A DNA stretch of 20,331 nt from HGM11788 sp964654945 (GTDB lineage Bacteria > Bacillota > Clostridia > Lachnospirales > CAG-274): positions 1 to 20,331 of the forward strand of contig CAZZLN010000032.1 of the NCBI GenBank assembly GCA_964654945.1, in the 5' to 3' direction. Each line of letters starts with the position of its first letter. Within the stretch, counting starts at the first letter, position 1. The translations under genes were made by a program, and so were the position numbers. The notes below the pieces were generated by a model that saw only the letters and a program-made list of their open reading frames with translations, did no database searches and was not told where the DNA came from. Positions 15,536-20,331 of the stretch are shown in pieces.

Positions 15536-15864
15536 TATAAATTTATTTGTTAATGTTTATGTACCAATTGTAAACATTAATCAGCCTGATAAAAAAATAA
15601 ATATAATCAGTACAAAAACACCTATCACAGGATATACCAAAAGGTACTTACAACAATATTAAAAAGGATGCAGACTTTTAAGGCTGCTAATCCTTGAAAT
15701 ATAATAAATTTTCGGAAAGAGAATATGTATGTCAAAATATGTTTATGCTATTGTAGCATATTTCTAGCTTTAAATTAACTGCTTTTGTTAAATTTATACA
15801 GAAATACTTTTTGCGGGGGACTGCAAAAACACTATGGCCTGGCAACATTTAATGTCTGCTGTTA
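15534..15864. other. Non-coding region with several hairpins
   Basis: About 330 bases without a gene. It contains the minus-strand terminator at 15656-15695 and a small hairpin around ATGCTA/TAGCAT near 15750-15763. At 15808-15829, TTTTTGC and GCAAAAA enclose a GGGGGAC core resembling repeats near 19031 and 19835. Nothing protein-coding was seen. Confidence 0.6.
15656..15695 (-). terminator. Intrinsic terminator of the kinase-like/DUF2798 operon
   Basis: AAGGAT-GCAG (15664-15673) pairs with CTGC-TA-ATCCTT (15684-15695) with a 2-base bulge. On the minus strand the stem is followed by TTTTTAAT. It lies about 170 bases after the DUF2798 stop. Confidence 0.6.
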
Positions 15865-16392
15865 TTATTCTGTTGTCCTATTTAAAATATTTTTGTTCAG
15901 ATTCTGAATGCCTTGTGTCGATTCTGCTTTCTTTTCATTTCGCATAAAAATACTCCTAAAAATAAGCCTTGCAAGTGGTCCCGCAATAATAAGCTGTAAT
16001 GGCAAAGCCATAATAAAGTTTTTGCAATATGCAGTTAAAAACTGCGGAAGAAACAAGTATGTAAATCCATGTATTTTTTTTGTCGCCATAATACTTGCAA
16101 AAAAAACCTGCGTGATTACCGTAAATGTTTGTATTGCTAATATAATGAATATTGGTCTGTCTCCTGGTAGAACTACACGAAACGCAAAATGTTTTGCAAC
16201 ATGTCCCGATATAAAAAACGCACACAAGAAAATAATAAAATACTCAAACCACATTCCTTGTAATGCATGTAAAAAAGTTTCATTCTTAAACTCTCCTGTT
16301 GCAAGAACGGTGTTATATAAGGTCATACAATATACCATTATCCATGCCGTTATTGCAGTAAATACAATTGATTGAAATCTTGTTTTAGGCAT
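15865..16392 (-). CDS. DUF2798 family membrane protein
   Basis: This 175-residue protein has four hydrophobic segments (about 10-30, 48-67, 78-100, 122-145). Both halves carry DUF2798-like motifs: MPKTRFQSIVFTAITAWIMVYCMTLYN, and a second half ending LPLQLIIAGPLARLIFR. The family's function is unknown. The start at 16392 has AAAGGAGG inside the end of the preceding kinase-like gene, and the two genes are separated by one base, so they are certainly co-transcribed. This pairing suggests a shared job, but the sequence does not say which. Confidence 0.85.
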   Translation of the reverse strand: MPKTRFQSIVFTAITAWIMVYCMTLYNTVLATGEFKNETFLHALQGMWFEYFIIFLCAFFISGHVAKHFAFRVVLPGDRPIFIILAIQTFTVITQVFFASIMATKKIHGFTYLFLPQFLTAYCKNFIMALPLQLIIAGPLARLIFRSIFMRNEKKAESTQGIQNLNKNILNRTTE

Positions 16393-16393
16393 T

Positions 16394-17014
16394 TTAATTA
16401 TCCTCCTTTAAAATGTTCATAATGATGTCACAGCATTTAGATTTACTCAGTAAGCTTGTATCCAACATTAGATTATAATTTGAAACCATTCCCCATTCAC
16501 GTTTTGCATAATACCGGTAAAACGCCGCCCTCGCATGATCCTTTTGCTCTAGTTCAAGTGCAATACGTTCATCCTGTGTGTTATCAGTAATGTTGTCATG
16601 TCTCCTTACTCTTTCTACGCGGCACTTCATATCAGCATGTATAAAGATATGAAATGCGTTTGGATAATCCCTCAATATACAATCCGCACCCCGACCTACA
16701 ATAACACAATTTCCTTTTTGGGCAATTTGGGTTATTAATTTTTCCTGAGTACTTTGAATTTGGTCATAAGGGACAGGTTTTTTTCTGGAAAAAGGATTGT
16801 AAGGAATGAAGCCTGAAATCATGTCAATATAGGTTTCATCTGTCATAAATTCGCCGCTTTCCTCTACAATCTTATCAGCCAGCTTCATTTTTTTTGCGAC
16901 TTGCATTACAATCTCTGAATCAAAAAAATCATAACCCAGCCTTTCGCTTAACATTTTTCCGATAGTATGACCGCCACTTCCAGTTTCACGACTAATTGTA
17001 ATAATGTTCTTCAA
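16394..17014 (-). CDS. Cytidylate-kinase-like family protein
   Basis: This 206-residue P-loop protein belongs to the Cytidylate_kin2-type family (PF13189). The N-terminal ITISRETGSGGHTIGKMLSERLGYDFFD carries the family's modified P-loop. A GNCVIVGRGADCILRD strand-loop and an arginine-rich lid region (RVERVRRHDNI) follow, ending with a KREWG...YNLMLDTS motif. The true substrate of this family is not established; phosphorylation of CMP is only implied by similarity. The start is a TTG at 17014, 9 bases after GGAGGTG; the frame is open further upstream to an ATG at 17083 inside a hairpin, which is rejected. A structured leader precedes the gene and DUF2798 follows. Confidence 0.82.
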   Translation of the reverse strand: MKNIITISRETGSGGHTIGKMLSERLGYDFFDSEIVMQVAKKMKLADKIVEESGEFMTDETYIDMISGFIPYNPFSRKKPVPYDQIQSTQEKLITQIAQKGNCVIVGRGADCILRDYPNAFHIFIHADMKCRVERVRRHDNITDNTQDERIALELEQKDHARAAFYRYYAKREWGMVSNYNLMLDTSLLSKSKCCDIIMNILKEDN

Positions 17015-17048
17015 TTTGTATAACACCTCCGTTATGAATTGATTACAA

Positions 17049-17105
17049 TAAAAAACACTAAATATTGCCAACCCATCAGACATGGGGTAAAGCGATATTT
17101 AGTGT
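17049..17105 (-). promoter_or_regulatory. Terminator-like leader hairpin, possible attenuator or riboswitch
   Basis: ACACTAAATAT (17055-17065) pairs perfectly with ATATTTAGTGT (17095-17105), extended by GC/GC across one mismatch. An inner CCCAT/ATGGG stem with a 5-base loop lies at 17072-17086. On the minus strand the stem runs into TTTTTT, and the hairpin sits between a promoter (17141-17168) and the kinase-like gene, so it should stop transcription unless relieved. I could not match it to a known riboswitch class. Confidence 0.6.
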
Positions 17106-17140
17106 CATTTCTAGCAAATATTTTCTTCTGATTTTTACAG

Positions 17141-17168
17141 ATTATCACATTGATCCAAGAAAAGTCAA
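17141..17168 (-). promoter_or_regulatory. Promoter of the kinase-like/DUF2798 operon
   Basis: Minus strand: -35 TTGACT (17163-17168), a 16-base spacer, extended -10 TGTGATAAT (GATAAT at 17141-17146). Transcription would begin about 30 bases before the leader hairpin. Confidence 0.65.
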
Positions 17169-17312
17169 GCAAAAAATTTTGAATTTTCGGAAAAATTTAA
17201 GAAAACACCCCTATCAGTTCTTTTCGCCATTGTTATTGTGTGTTATAATTTGTTACAAGATTTTCATTCCCTTATTTTTGCCCTTATGAGCATTATTTAA
17301 TGATTTGGAAGG

Positions 17313-17396
17313 CTAAGTAATTCTATTAAACAGGCAAAACAAGGTAAAGTGATTATAAAGAGTATGTAAGAATTAGAGGCTATGGAAAATGAGTAG
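17313..17396 (+). pseudogene. Remnant of a YefM/Axe-type antitoxin
   Basis: Frame translation gives NSIKQAKQGKVIIKSM, a stop at 17367, then ELEAMENE and the terminal stop. This is the C-terminal tail typical of YefM/Axe antitoxins, which binds and neutralises YoeB. The N-terminal DNA-binding part is missing (a stop lies at 17301) and an in-frame stop sits inside, so the gene is dead. It overlaps the toxin remnant by 8 bases, as in living pairs. Confidence 0.65.
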
Positions 17397-17541
17397 ACCA
17401 CAGTTTACAAAAATTACTTGGGAAGAGTATATGTATTGGCACAATCAAGACAAAAAGACTTTAGTTAAACTCAATAATGCCCTCGGCATTATTGTGCGGC
17501 GATTATTGTGCGGTGTAATAAAAATTGTTTTCAAATTTTAA
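17389..17541 (+). pseudogene. YoeB-type toxin truncated by a palindromic repeat
   Basis: The first 27 or so codons read ITWEEYMYWHNQDKKTLVKL, the conserved N-terminus of YoeB/Txe ribosome-dependent mRNA interferases (normally about 85 residues). At 17471 the gene runs into the palindrome AATAATGCC-GGCATTATT-GTGCGGCG, and the remaining 20 or so codons are repeat and AT-rich sequence ending at 17541. The catalytic C-terminal half is gone. The same repeat occurs at 20232-20261. Confidence 0.7.
17471..17513 (+). repeat. Palindromic repeat copy A, inserted in the toxin remnant
   Basis: AATAATGCC (17473-17481) and GGCATTATT (17485-17493) form a perfect 9-bp stem, followed by GTGCGGCG. A partial second unit, ATTATTGTGCGG, follows at 17502-17513. 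It shares TCAATAATGCC and GGCATTATTGTGCGGCG with copy B at 20232-20261. Confidence 0.8.
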
Positions 17542-17556
17542 AAAATATGGTATACT
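17528..17556 (+). promoter_or_regulatory. Candidate promoter ahead of the Fic remnant
   Basis: An extended -10 TGGTATACT (TATACT at 17551-17556) with a weak -35 (TTTTCA, 17528-17533) at 17 bases. It probably once served the Fic gene. Confidence 0.4.
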
Positions 17557-17650
17557 ATAAATGAAGTCAGAAAACTATAATAAATTGATTTTTGCCTATT
17601 ATGAAAGCAGGTGCTTTTATGATTGGCATTGAGAGAATTATTTAAAATGG

Positions 17651-17899
17651 TTGAATAAAACAGATGCGGCAAAAAGATTGGCTTATTATTTAAGTGAAAT
17701 TAATGTAATACATCCTTTTAGAGAAGGCAATGGCAGAACGCAAAGATTATTCATATATTATTTAAGTCATAGTATAGGCTTTCAGCTTGATTTTAATAAA
17801 ATAACAAAATATGAAATGCTTGAAGCAAGTGTCAGAGCCTTTGCTATGGATTACAGTATGATGGAAAAAATTATATATAAAGCATTAAGTTGTATTTAA
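17651..17899 (+). pseudogene. C-terminal remnant of a Fic-domain protein
   Basis: The open frame of 82 residues contains the Fic catalytic motif HPFREGNGRTQR, with the active-site His, preceded by a RLAYYLSEINVI helix. Fic proteins transfer AMP or other groups to target proteins and usually span about 200 residues; the N-terminal half is absent here. The frame is closed by a TGA at 17630. A neighbouring frame just upstream reads ALRELFK, the kind of sequence expected before this helix, which suggests a frameshift. No good ribosome site precedes the TTG at 17651. Most likely a decayed gene, though the core motif is intact. Confidence 0.7.
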
Positions 17900-17929
17900 A
17901 CCGTTTGCAGAAATGTAAGCGGTATTTTT
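17900..17929 (+). terminator. Terminator-like hairpin after the Fic remnant
   Basis: ACCGTTT (17900-17906) pairs with AAGCGGT (17917-17923), one G-T pair, then ATTTTTA. Confidence 0.6.
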
Positions 17930-17952
17930 ATGCTTATTTGGAGGTAATGATT

Positions 17953-18108
17953 ATGTTTAAAACAGATGGACTTAATAACGGGGCAGAGCTTATAGGCTAT
18001 AGAGCTTGTGAAAAATGTCCTGTTGTTGTAGGGGCGAGCATTGCTCGTCCTAAGTCAATTTTTGCGGCAATTTACTTTGTAAATTGTATCACAAAACACT
18101 ACCTATAA
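17953..18108 (+). CDS. Short hypothetical protein ending in repeat sequence, likely truncated
   Basis: A 51-codon frame with a good GGAGG site. The first 25 or so residues (MFKTDGLNNGAELIGYRACE...) look like the start of a real gene. The rest is encoded by palindromic repeats: GGGCGAGC...GCTCGTCC at about 18031-18050 and CAATTTAC-TTT-GTAAATTG near 18069-18087. The most likely reading is a gene start cut off by repeat insertion. I do not recognise a family. Confidence 0.35.
   Translation: MFKTDGLNNGAELIGYRACEKCPVVVGASIARPKSIFAAIYFVNCITKHYL
18031..18087. repeat. Paired small palindromes
   Basis: A GGGCGAGC/GCTCGTCC hairpin is followed by CAATTTAC-TTT-GTAAATTG. The second resembles the third hairpin of the compound repeat at 20009-20138 (CATTTTAC-AAA-GTAAAATG) in size and design. 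Confidence 0.6.
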
Positions 18109-18115
18109 TTTACTC

Positions 18116-18152
18116 TTGAAGTTATATCATTATTTTGATATAATATTGATAT
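18116..18152 (+). promoter_or_regulatory. Promoter and operator of the toxin-antitoxin pair
   Basis: TTGAAG (18116-18121), a 17-base spacer and perfect TATAAT (18139-18144) form a strong promoter. ATATCA (18124-18129) and TGATAT (18136-18141) form an inverted repeat. A second TGATAT (18147-18152) follows exactly 11 bases, about one helical turn, later. This is the arrangement expected for autoregulation by the antitoxin complex. Confidence 0.7.
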
Positions 18153-18171
18153 ATTTAAGGAGGTGCTTTAT

Positions 18172-18435
18172 ATGCCAACAATAAGACCAAGTGTTGATTT
18201 AAGAAACAGTTACAATGAAATATCCGACATTTGCCACAAATATCACGAGCCTGTTTTCATAACCAAAAACGGCAAAGGCGATTTAGCGGTTATGAGCATA
18301 GAGGCCTACGAAAACTTAAACAGCAGATTTGAGCTTTATAATTTATTGAGCCACGGCTTAAATGCCATAAACAAGAGCAATTTTCAATCACTCGATGATG
18401 CCTTATCCGAAATCAGAAATGAGTTGAAAATATGA
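18172..18435 (+). CDS. Phd/YefM-family antitoxin
   Basis: This 87-residue protein has a Phd/YefM N-terminal DNA-binding domain: MPTIRPSVDLRNSYNEISD, then EPVFITKNGKGDLAVMSIEAYENL, the family core. The C-terminal tail (about 55-87) would wrap the toxin. The start at 18172 lies 8 bases after AAGGAGG; an in-frame GTG at 18163 overlaps that site. It overlaps the toxin gene by 4 bases (ATGA), giving coupled translation. The complex probably represses the promoter at 18116-18144. Codons and signals are intact, unlike the decayed toxin-antitoxin genes just upstream. Confidence 0.88.
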   Translation: MPTIRPSVDLRNSYNEISDICHKYHEPVFITKNGKGDLAVMSIEAYENLNSRFELYNLLSHGLNAINKSNFQSLDDALSEIRNELKI

Positions 18436-18743
18436 GCTATAATGTTATAATTTCCATTCCTGCTAAAAACGATTTAAAAGAAGCTGTTTATTATATTTCA
18501 AATATTCTTAAAAGTCCTCAATCAGCTAAAGATTTGTACACGGCTGCTGATGAAGCATTTCATTCCTTATCCGAACTGCCTAAACGTCACTCTTTGATTG
18601 ACGAAAACTTGTTAGGGCTATCCAATATACGATATATTTTAATTAAAAATTATATTGCTTTCTATACTGTTGATGACGAAAATCATACTGTTAAAATAAT
18701 TCGTTTTCTTTACAATAAAAGGGAATGGAGCAGACTTTTATAA
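18432..18743 (+). CDS. RelE/ParE-family toxin
   Basis: This 103-residue protein fits the RelE/ParE superfamily: an N-terminal strand (YNVIISIPAKNDLKEAVYYI), two helices, and C-terminal strands with the typical NIRYILIKNYIAFYTVDDENHTVKIIRFLYNKREW. The R-F-L-Y-x-K-R-E-W ending resembles ParE-like members, which poison gyrase, while RelE members cut mRNA on the ribosome; the sequence alone does not settle which. It starts inside the antitoxin stop (ATGA overlap) and is followed by a terminator, so the pair is a self-contained unit. Confidence 0.87.
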   Translation: MSYNVIISIPAKNDLKEAVYYISNILKSPQSAKDLYTAADEAFHSLSELPKRHSLIDENLLGLSNIRYILIKNYIAFYTVDDENHTVKIIRFLYNKREWSRLL

Positions 18744-18750
18744 ATAATCA

Positions 18751-18790
18751 AAAACGGCATTTTGTATTCATAGTCAAAGTGTCGTTTTTT
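18751..18790 (+). terminator. Terminator of the toxin-antitoxin operon
   Basis: AAAACGGCATTTTG (18751-18764) pairs with CAAAGTGTCGTTTT (18775-18788) with two G-T pairs and runs into TTTTTT. Confidence 0.8.
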
Positions 18791-18800
18791 ATTAAAATAG

Positions 18801-18829
18801 TTGAATATACAGGCGATTTATACTAAAAT
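18801..18829 (+). promoter_or_regulatory. Promoter of the zinc-ribbon fragment
   Basis: TTGAAT (18801-18806), a 17-base spacer, TAAAAT (18824-18829). The motif AAAATAG followed by TTGAAT occurs twice in direct orientation around it (about 18794 and 18825). Confidence 0.45.
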
Positions 18830-18855
18830 AGTGTTGAATTATAAACAAAGGTGTA

Positions 18856-19002
18856 ATGAAAATGACTTGTCCAAAATGTAAAAGTGAAAATATAAATGTT
18901 CAAATGGTAACAGAAACAAAGCTAAAGAAAAAACACAGCCTTATTTACCGGCTGTTTATAATTTTTTTGCTGGGACAATTTTTTGTGTGCCATCCCCTGT
19001 AA
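18856..19002 (+). pseudogene. Truncated zinc-ribbon membrane protein
   Basis: The 48 codons begin MKMTCPKCKSENINVQ, a CxxC zinc-ribbon half of a type seen in small clostridial proteins that then have a membrane segment and a second C-terminal CxxC. Here the frame passes a short hydrophobic stretch (LIYRLFIIFLLGQFFV) and stops at 19002 within repeat-like sequence, so the second cysteine pair is missing. It has a promoter and an AAAGGTG site. Probably a recent truncation; a functional short form cannot be excluded. Confidence 0.5.
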
Positions 19003-19085
19003 AATTCAGTTTTATTTATTTTGATACTCGTTTTTGCAGTGGACTGTCCCCGCAAAATTCTGATGATGATTTTGACTAAGAAACC
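19003..19085. other. Repeat-derived spacer
   Basis: Holds TTTTTGCAGTGGACTGTCCC followed by CGCAAAA (19031-19057), a degraded version of the GC-rich palindrome at 19835-19863. No gene seen. Confidence 0.5.
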
Positions 19086-19114
19086 TTGTAAACTCCTTTT
19101 GCAAATGGTATACT
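19086..19114 (+). promoter_or_regulatory. Promoter of the MmcQ/YjbR gene
   Basis: TTGTAA (19086-19091), a 17-base spacer and extended -10 TGGTATACT (TATACT 19109-19114), 35 bases upstream of the start codon. Confidence 0.7.
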
Positions 19115-19149
19115 GAACTCATAGGTAAATCGGTATTTGGAGGATAGCT

Positions 19150-19812
19150 ATGTTTGAAGATATTTTTAAGAGGAAAAAGTGTAATATAGAAAAAATGTCT
19201 GCTTATGGTTTTATCAGGAAAGACGGAAAAAGCATATATGAAACTAATATCATTGATGGGACTTTCAGACTCTATGTTTTTATAACAGAAAGCGGAGATG
19301 TAGATACTAATTTGATTGATATTGAAAATGGTGAACCATATATACTGTATAAGACAAATGCTTCCGGCTCGTATGTTGGGGAAGTTCGAGCAGCAATCGA
19401 AACAGTGCTTACGGATATTGCCAATACCTGCTATGATTTAGCTGTTTTCAAGACAAATCAGGCGCAAATGGCAATAGAATATGTTCGTAAAACATATGGT
19501 GATGAATTGGAATTTTTATGGAAGAAATTTCCTGATAATGCTATATGGAGAAGAAAAGATAACCAAAAGTGGTATGGTGCGATTTTGACAGTAAATGGGA
19601 GAAAGATAGGACTTAATACTGATAAAATTGTGGAAATAATTGACCTCCGTATGGAAGCATCAAATAGGGATAGTATGTTATCCAAAGAACATTACTATCC
19701 CGGTTGGCATATGAACAAAAAGAGTTGGTATACACTTGTTCTTGATGATTGTATTTCGGACGAAGAAATGAAACTGCGAATAACAGAAAGTTATGAATTG
19801 GCAAGGAAATAG
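19150..19812 (+). CDS. MmcQ/YjbR family protein
   Basis: This 220-residue cytoplasmic protein has two parts. Residues about 1-95 form an N-terminal extension seen in clostridial members (YGFIRKDGKSIYETNIIDGTF). Residues about 105-215 are the MmcQ/YjbR domain: an EYVRKTYGDELEFLW opening, NAIWRRKDNQKWYGAILTV, IVEIIDLR, and the closing HMNKKSWYTLVLDDCISDEE. The fold resembles DNA-binding double-wing proteins, but the cellular role is not known. The start at 19150 follows TTTGGAGG. It has its own promoter and a strong hairpin after the stop, and is intact although surrounded by gene remnants. Confidence 0.85.
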   Translation: MFEDIFKRKKCNIEKMSAYGFIRKDGKSIYETNIIDGTFRLYVFITESGDVDTNLIDIENGEPYILYKTNASGSYVGEVRAAIETVLTDIANTCYDLAVFKTNQAQMAIEYVRKTYGDELEFLWKKFPDNAIWRRKDNQKWYGAILTVNGRKIGLNTDKIVEIIDLRMEASNRDSMLSKEHYYPGWHMNKKSWYTLVLDDCISDEEMKLRITESYELARK

Positions 19813-19834
19813 AAATTTTTTTATGTAATTCAAT

Positions 19835-19867
19835 TTTTGCGGGGGAAGATGTCCCCCGCAAAATTTT
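19835..19867. terminator. GC-rich perfect hairpin after the MmcQ/YjbR gene
   Basis: TTTTGCGGGGGA (19835-19846) and TCCCCCGCAAAA (19852-19863) form a perfect 12-bp stem with a 5-base loop, followed by TTTT. It can work as a terminator, and belongs with similar sequences at 15808-15829 and 19031-19057. Confidence 0.75.
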
Positions 19868-19917
19868 AATCCCCTATGCCTCCCTTGCCTATATAAACCC
19901 TCCTTATGACCTCCTTG

Positions 19918-20138
19918 ATTGAATCGGAAAGATTAATCCGACCGCCATTGGCGGCTTTTGCATAAGCAAAAGTTCTGACCTAAAGGAGGGAAAGCAAATG
20001 CTCGCATTATTGAATCGGAAAGAAATCCGACAAGCCTTGAAGGCTTCCATTTTACAAAGTAAAATGTTCTGAATTGAATCGGAAAGATTAATCCGACAAG
20101 CCTTGAAGGCTTCCATTTTACAAAGTAAAATGTTCTGA
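19918..20138. repeat. Three copies of a compound triple-hairpin repeat
   Basis: Copies lie at 19918-19978, 20009-20072 and 20073-20138. Each begins ATTGAATCGGAAAGA, contains TCGGA/TCCGA, then a second and third palindrome, and ends TTCTGA. Copies 2 and 3 carry AAGCCTTGAAGGCTT and CATTTTAC-AAA-GTAAAATG. Copy 1 carries CCGCCATTGGCGG and CTTTTGC-ATA-GCAAAAG at the same places, so the structure is kept while the sequence differs. CCCTCCTT (19898-19905) and AAGGAGGG (19983-19990) enclose copy 1; CCTCCCT (19879-19885) and AGGGAGG (20142-20148) enclose the whole block. No gene is present. Confidence 0.85.
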
Positions 20139-20177
20139 TGCAGGGAGGATTCCACAAAGTAAATTATATCATTACAG

Positions 20178-20210
20178 AAAAAGCACACTCAAATTTAGAG
20201 TGTACTTTTT
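20178..20210. terminator. Bidirectional terminator-like hairpin
   Basis: AAAAAG-C-ACACTC (20178-20190) pairs with GAGTGT-A-CTTTTT (20198-20210) with a single mismatch, and a T run follows on either strand. No adjacent intact gene uses it inside the window. Confidence 0.6.
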
Positions 20211-20231
20211 TCTTTGCGGAAATATATTCAT

Positions 20232-20299
20232 TCAATAATGCCTTGGCATTATTGTGCGGCGTGTGTGTCAGCTTTGCTGACATATTCCTTTGCACACAC
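20232..20299. repeat. Palindromic repeat copy B with flanking hairpins
   Basis: TCAATAATGCC-TT-GGCATTATT-GTGCGGCG (20232-20261) matches the copy inside the toxin remnant at 17471. It is followed by TGTCAGC-TTT-GCTGACA (20266-20282), and GTGTGTG (20261-20267) can pair with CACACAC (20293-20299). The element probably continues to the window edge. Confidence 0.7.
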
Positions 20300-20331
20300 C
20301 TGCAATCCCGCCGGAGGCTTAATCAGATAGG

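Noticed and set aside
17015..17083. Upstream extension of the kinase-like protein from ATG 17083
   Set aside because: It would lie inside the leader hairpin with no ribosome site; GGAGGTG points to the TTG at 17014, where the family's conserved N-terminus begins.
17049..17105. Fluoride, preQ1 or c-di-GMP riboswitch
   Set aside because: Compared from memory, the conserved core bases of those classes are not present; it is kept only as an unassigned leader structure.
19904..20188. Minus-strand open frame with repeated QNILLCKMEAFKACRI units
   Set aside because: It is the translation of the triple-hairpin repeat block; there is no ribosome site and the periodicity comes from the DNA palindromes.

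Overview
This window is AT-rich DNA from an anaerobic low-GC Gram-positive, most likely a gut-type clostridium. I infer this from the strong AGGAGG ribosome sites with some TTG starts, a SpoIID-like wall protein, a C_GCAxxG-type cysteine protein, stalk-domain plus NlpC/P60 wall proteins, and a Na+-type F-ATPase. A 100-N run at 2255-2354 shows it is a draft scaffold.

Region 1 (1-5122) is mostly surface functions on the minus strand. It holds a small secreted protein (53-532), a larger secreted protein broken only by the assembly gap (726-2575), a PrsA-like foldase lipoprotein (2697-3635) and a YesL/DUF624 membrane protein (4502-5122). A cysteine-rich redox-type protein (3833-4285) lies on the plus strand among them.

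Region 2 (5228-8209) is on the plus strand: a SpoIID-like protein with a peptidoglycan-binding tail, ispF of the MEP isoprenoid pathway, and a secreted stalk-domain NlpC/P60 hydrolase.

Region 3 (about 8265-15533) is a complete ATP synthase operon in the order atpZ-atpI-atpB-atpE-atpF-atpH-atpA-atpG-atpD-atpC, with a terminator after atpC. The c subunit carries the full ligand set of Na+-binding rotors (Q32, V63, E65, S66, T67, Y70), so the machine probably couples ATP to Na+. Hairpins between atpE/atpF and atpG/atpD may tune subunit stoichiometry.

Region 4 (15656-17168, minus strand) is a two-gene operon: a cytidylate-kinase-like protein and a DUF2798 membrane protein. Its leader contains a terminator-like hairpin overlapped by a possible 10-codon peptide, so attenuation or a riboswitch is plausible.

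Region 5 (17290-20331) is an accessory, decaying stretch. It holds remnants of a YefM-YoeB toxin-antitoxin pair and of a Fic protein, one intact Phd/YefM-RelE/ParE pair with a clear promoter and operator, truncated small genes, an intact MmcQ/YjbR protein, and several palindromic repeats. These include a three-copy compound repeat (19918-20138) whose hairpins are kept by different sequences. Palindromic repeats appear to have broken at least one gene here.
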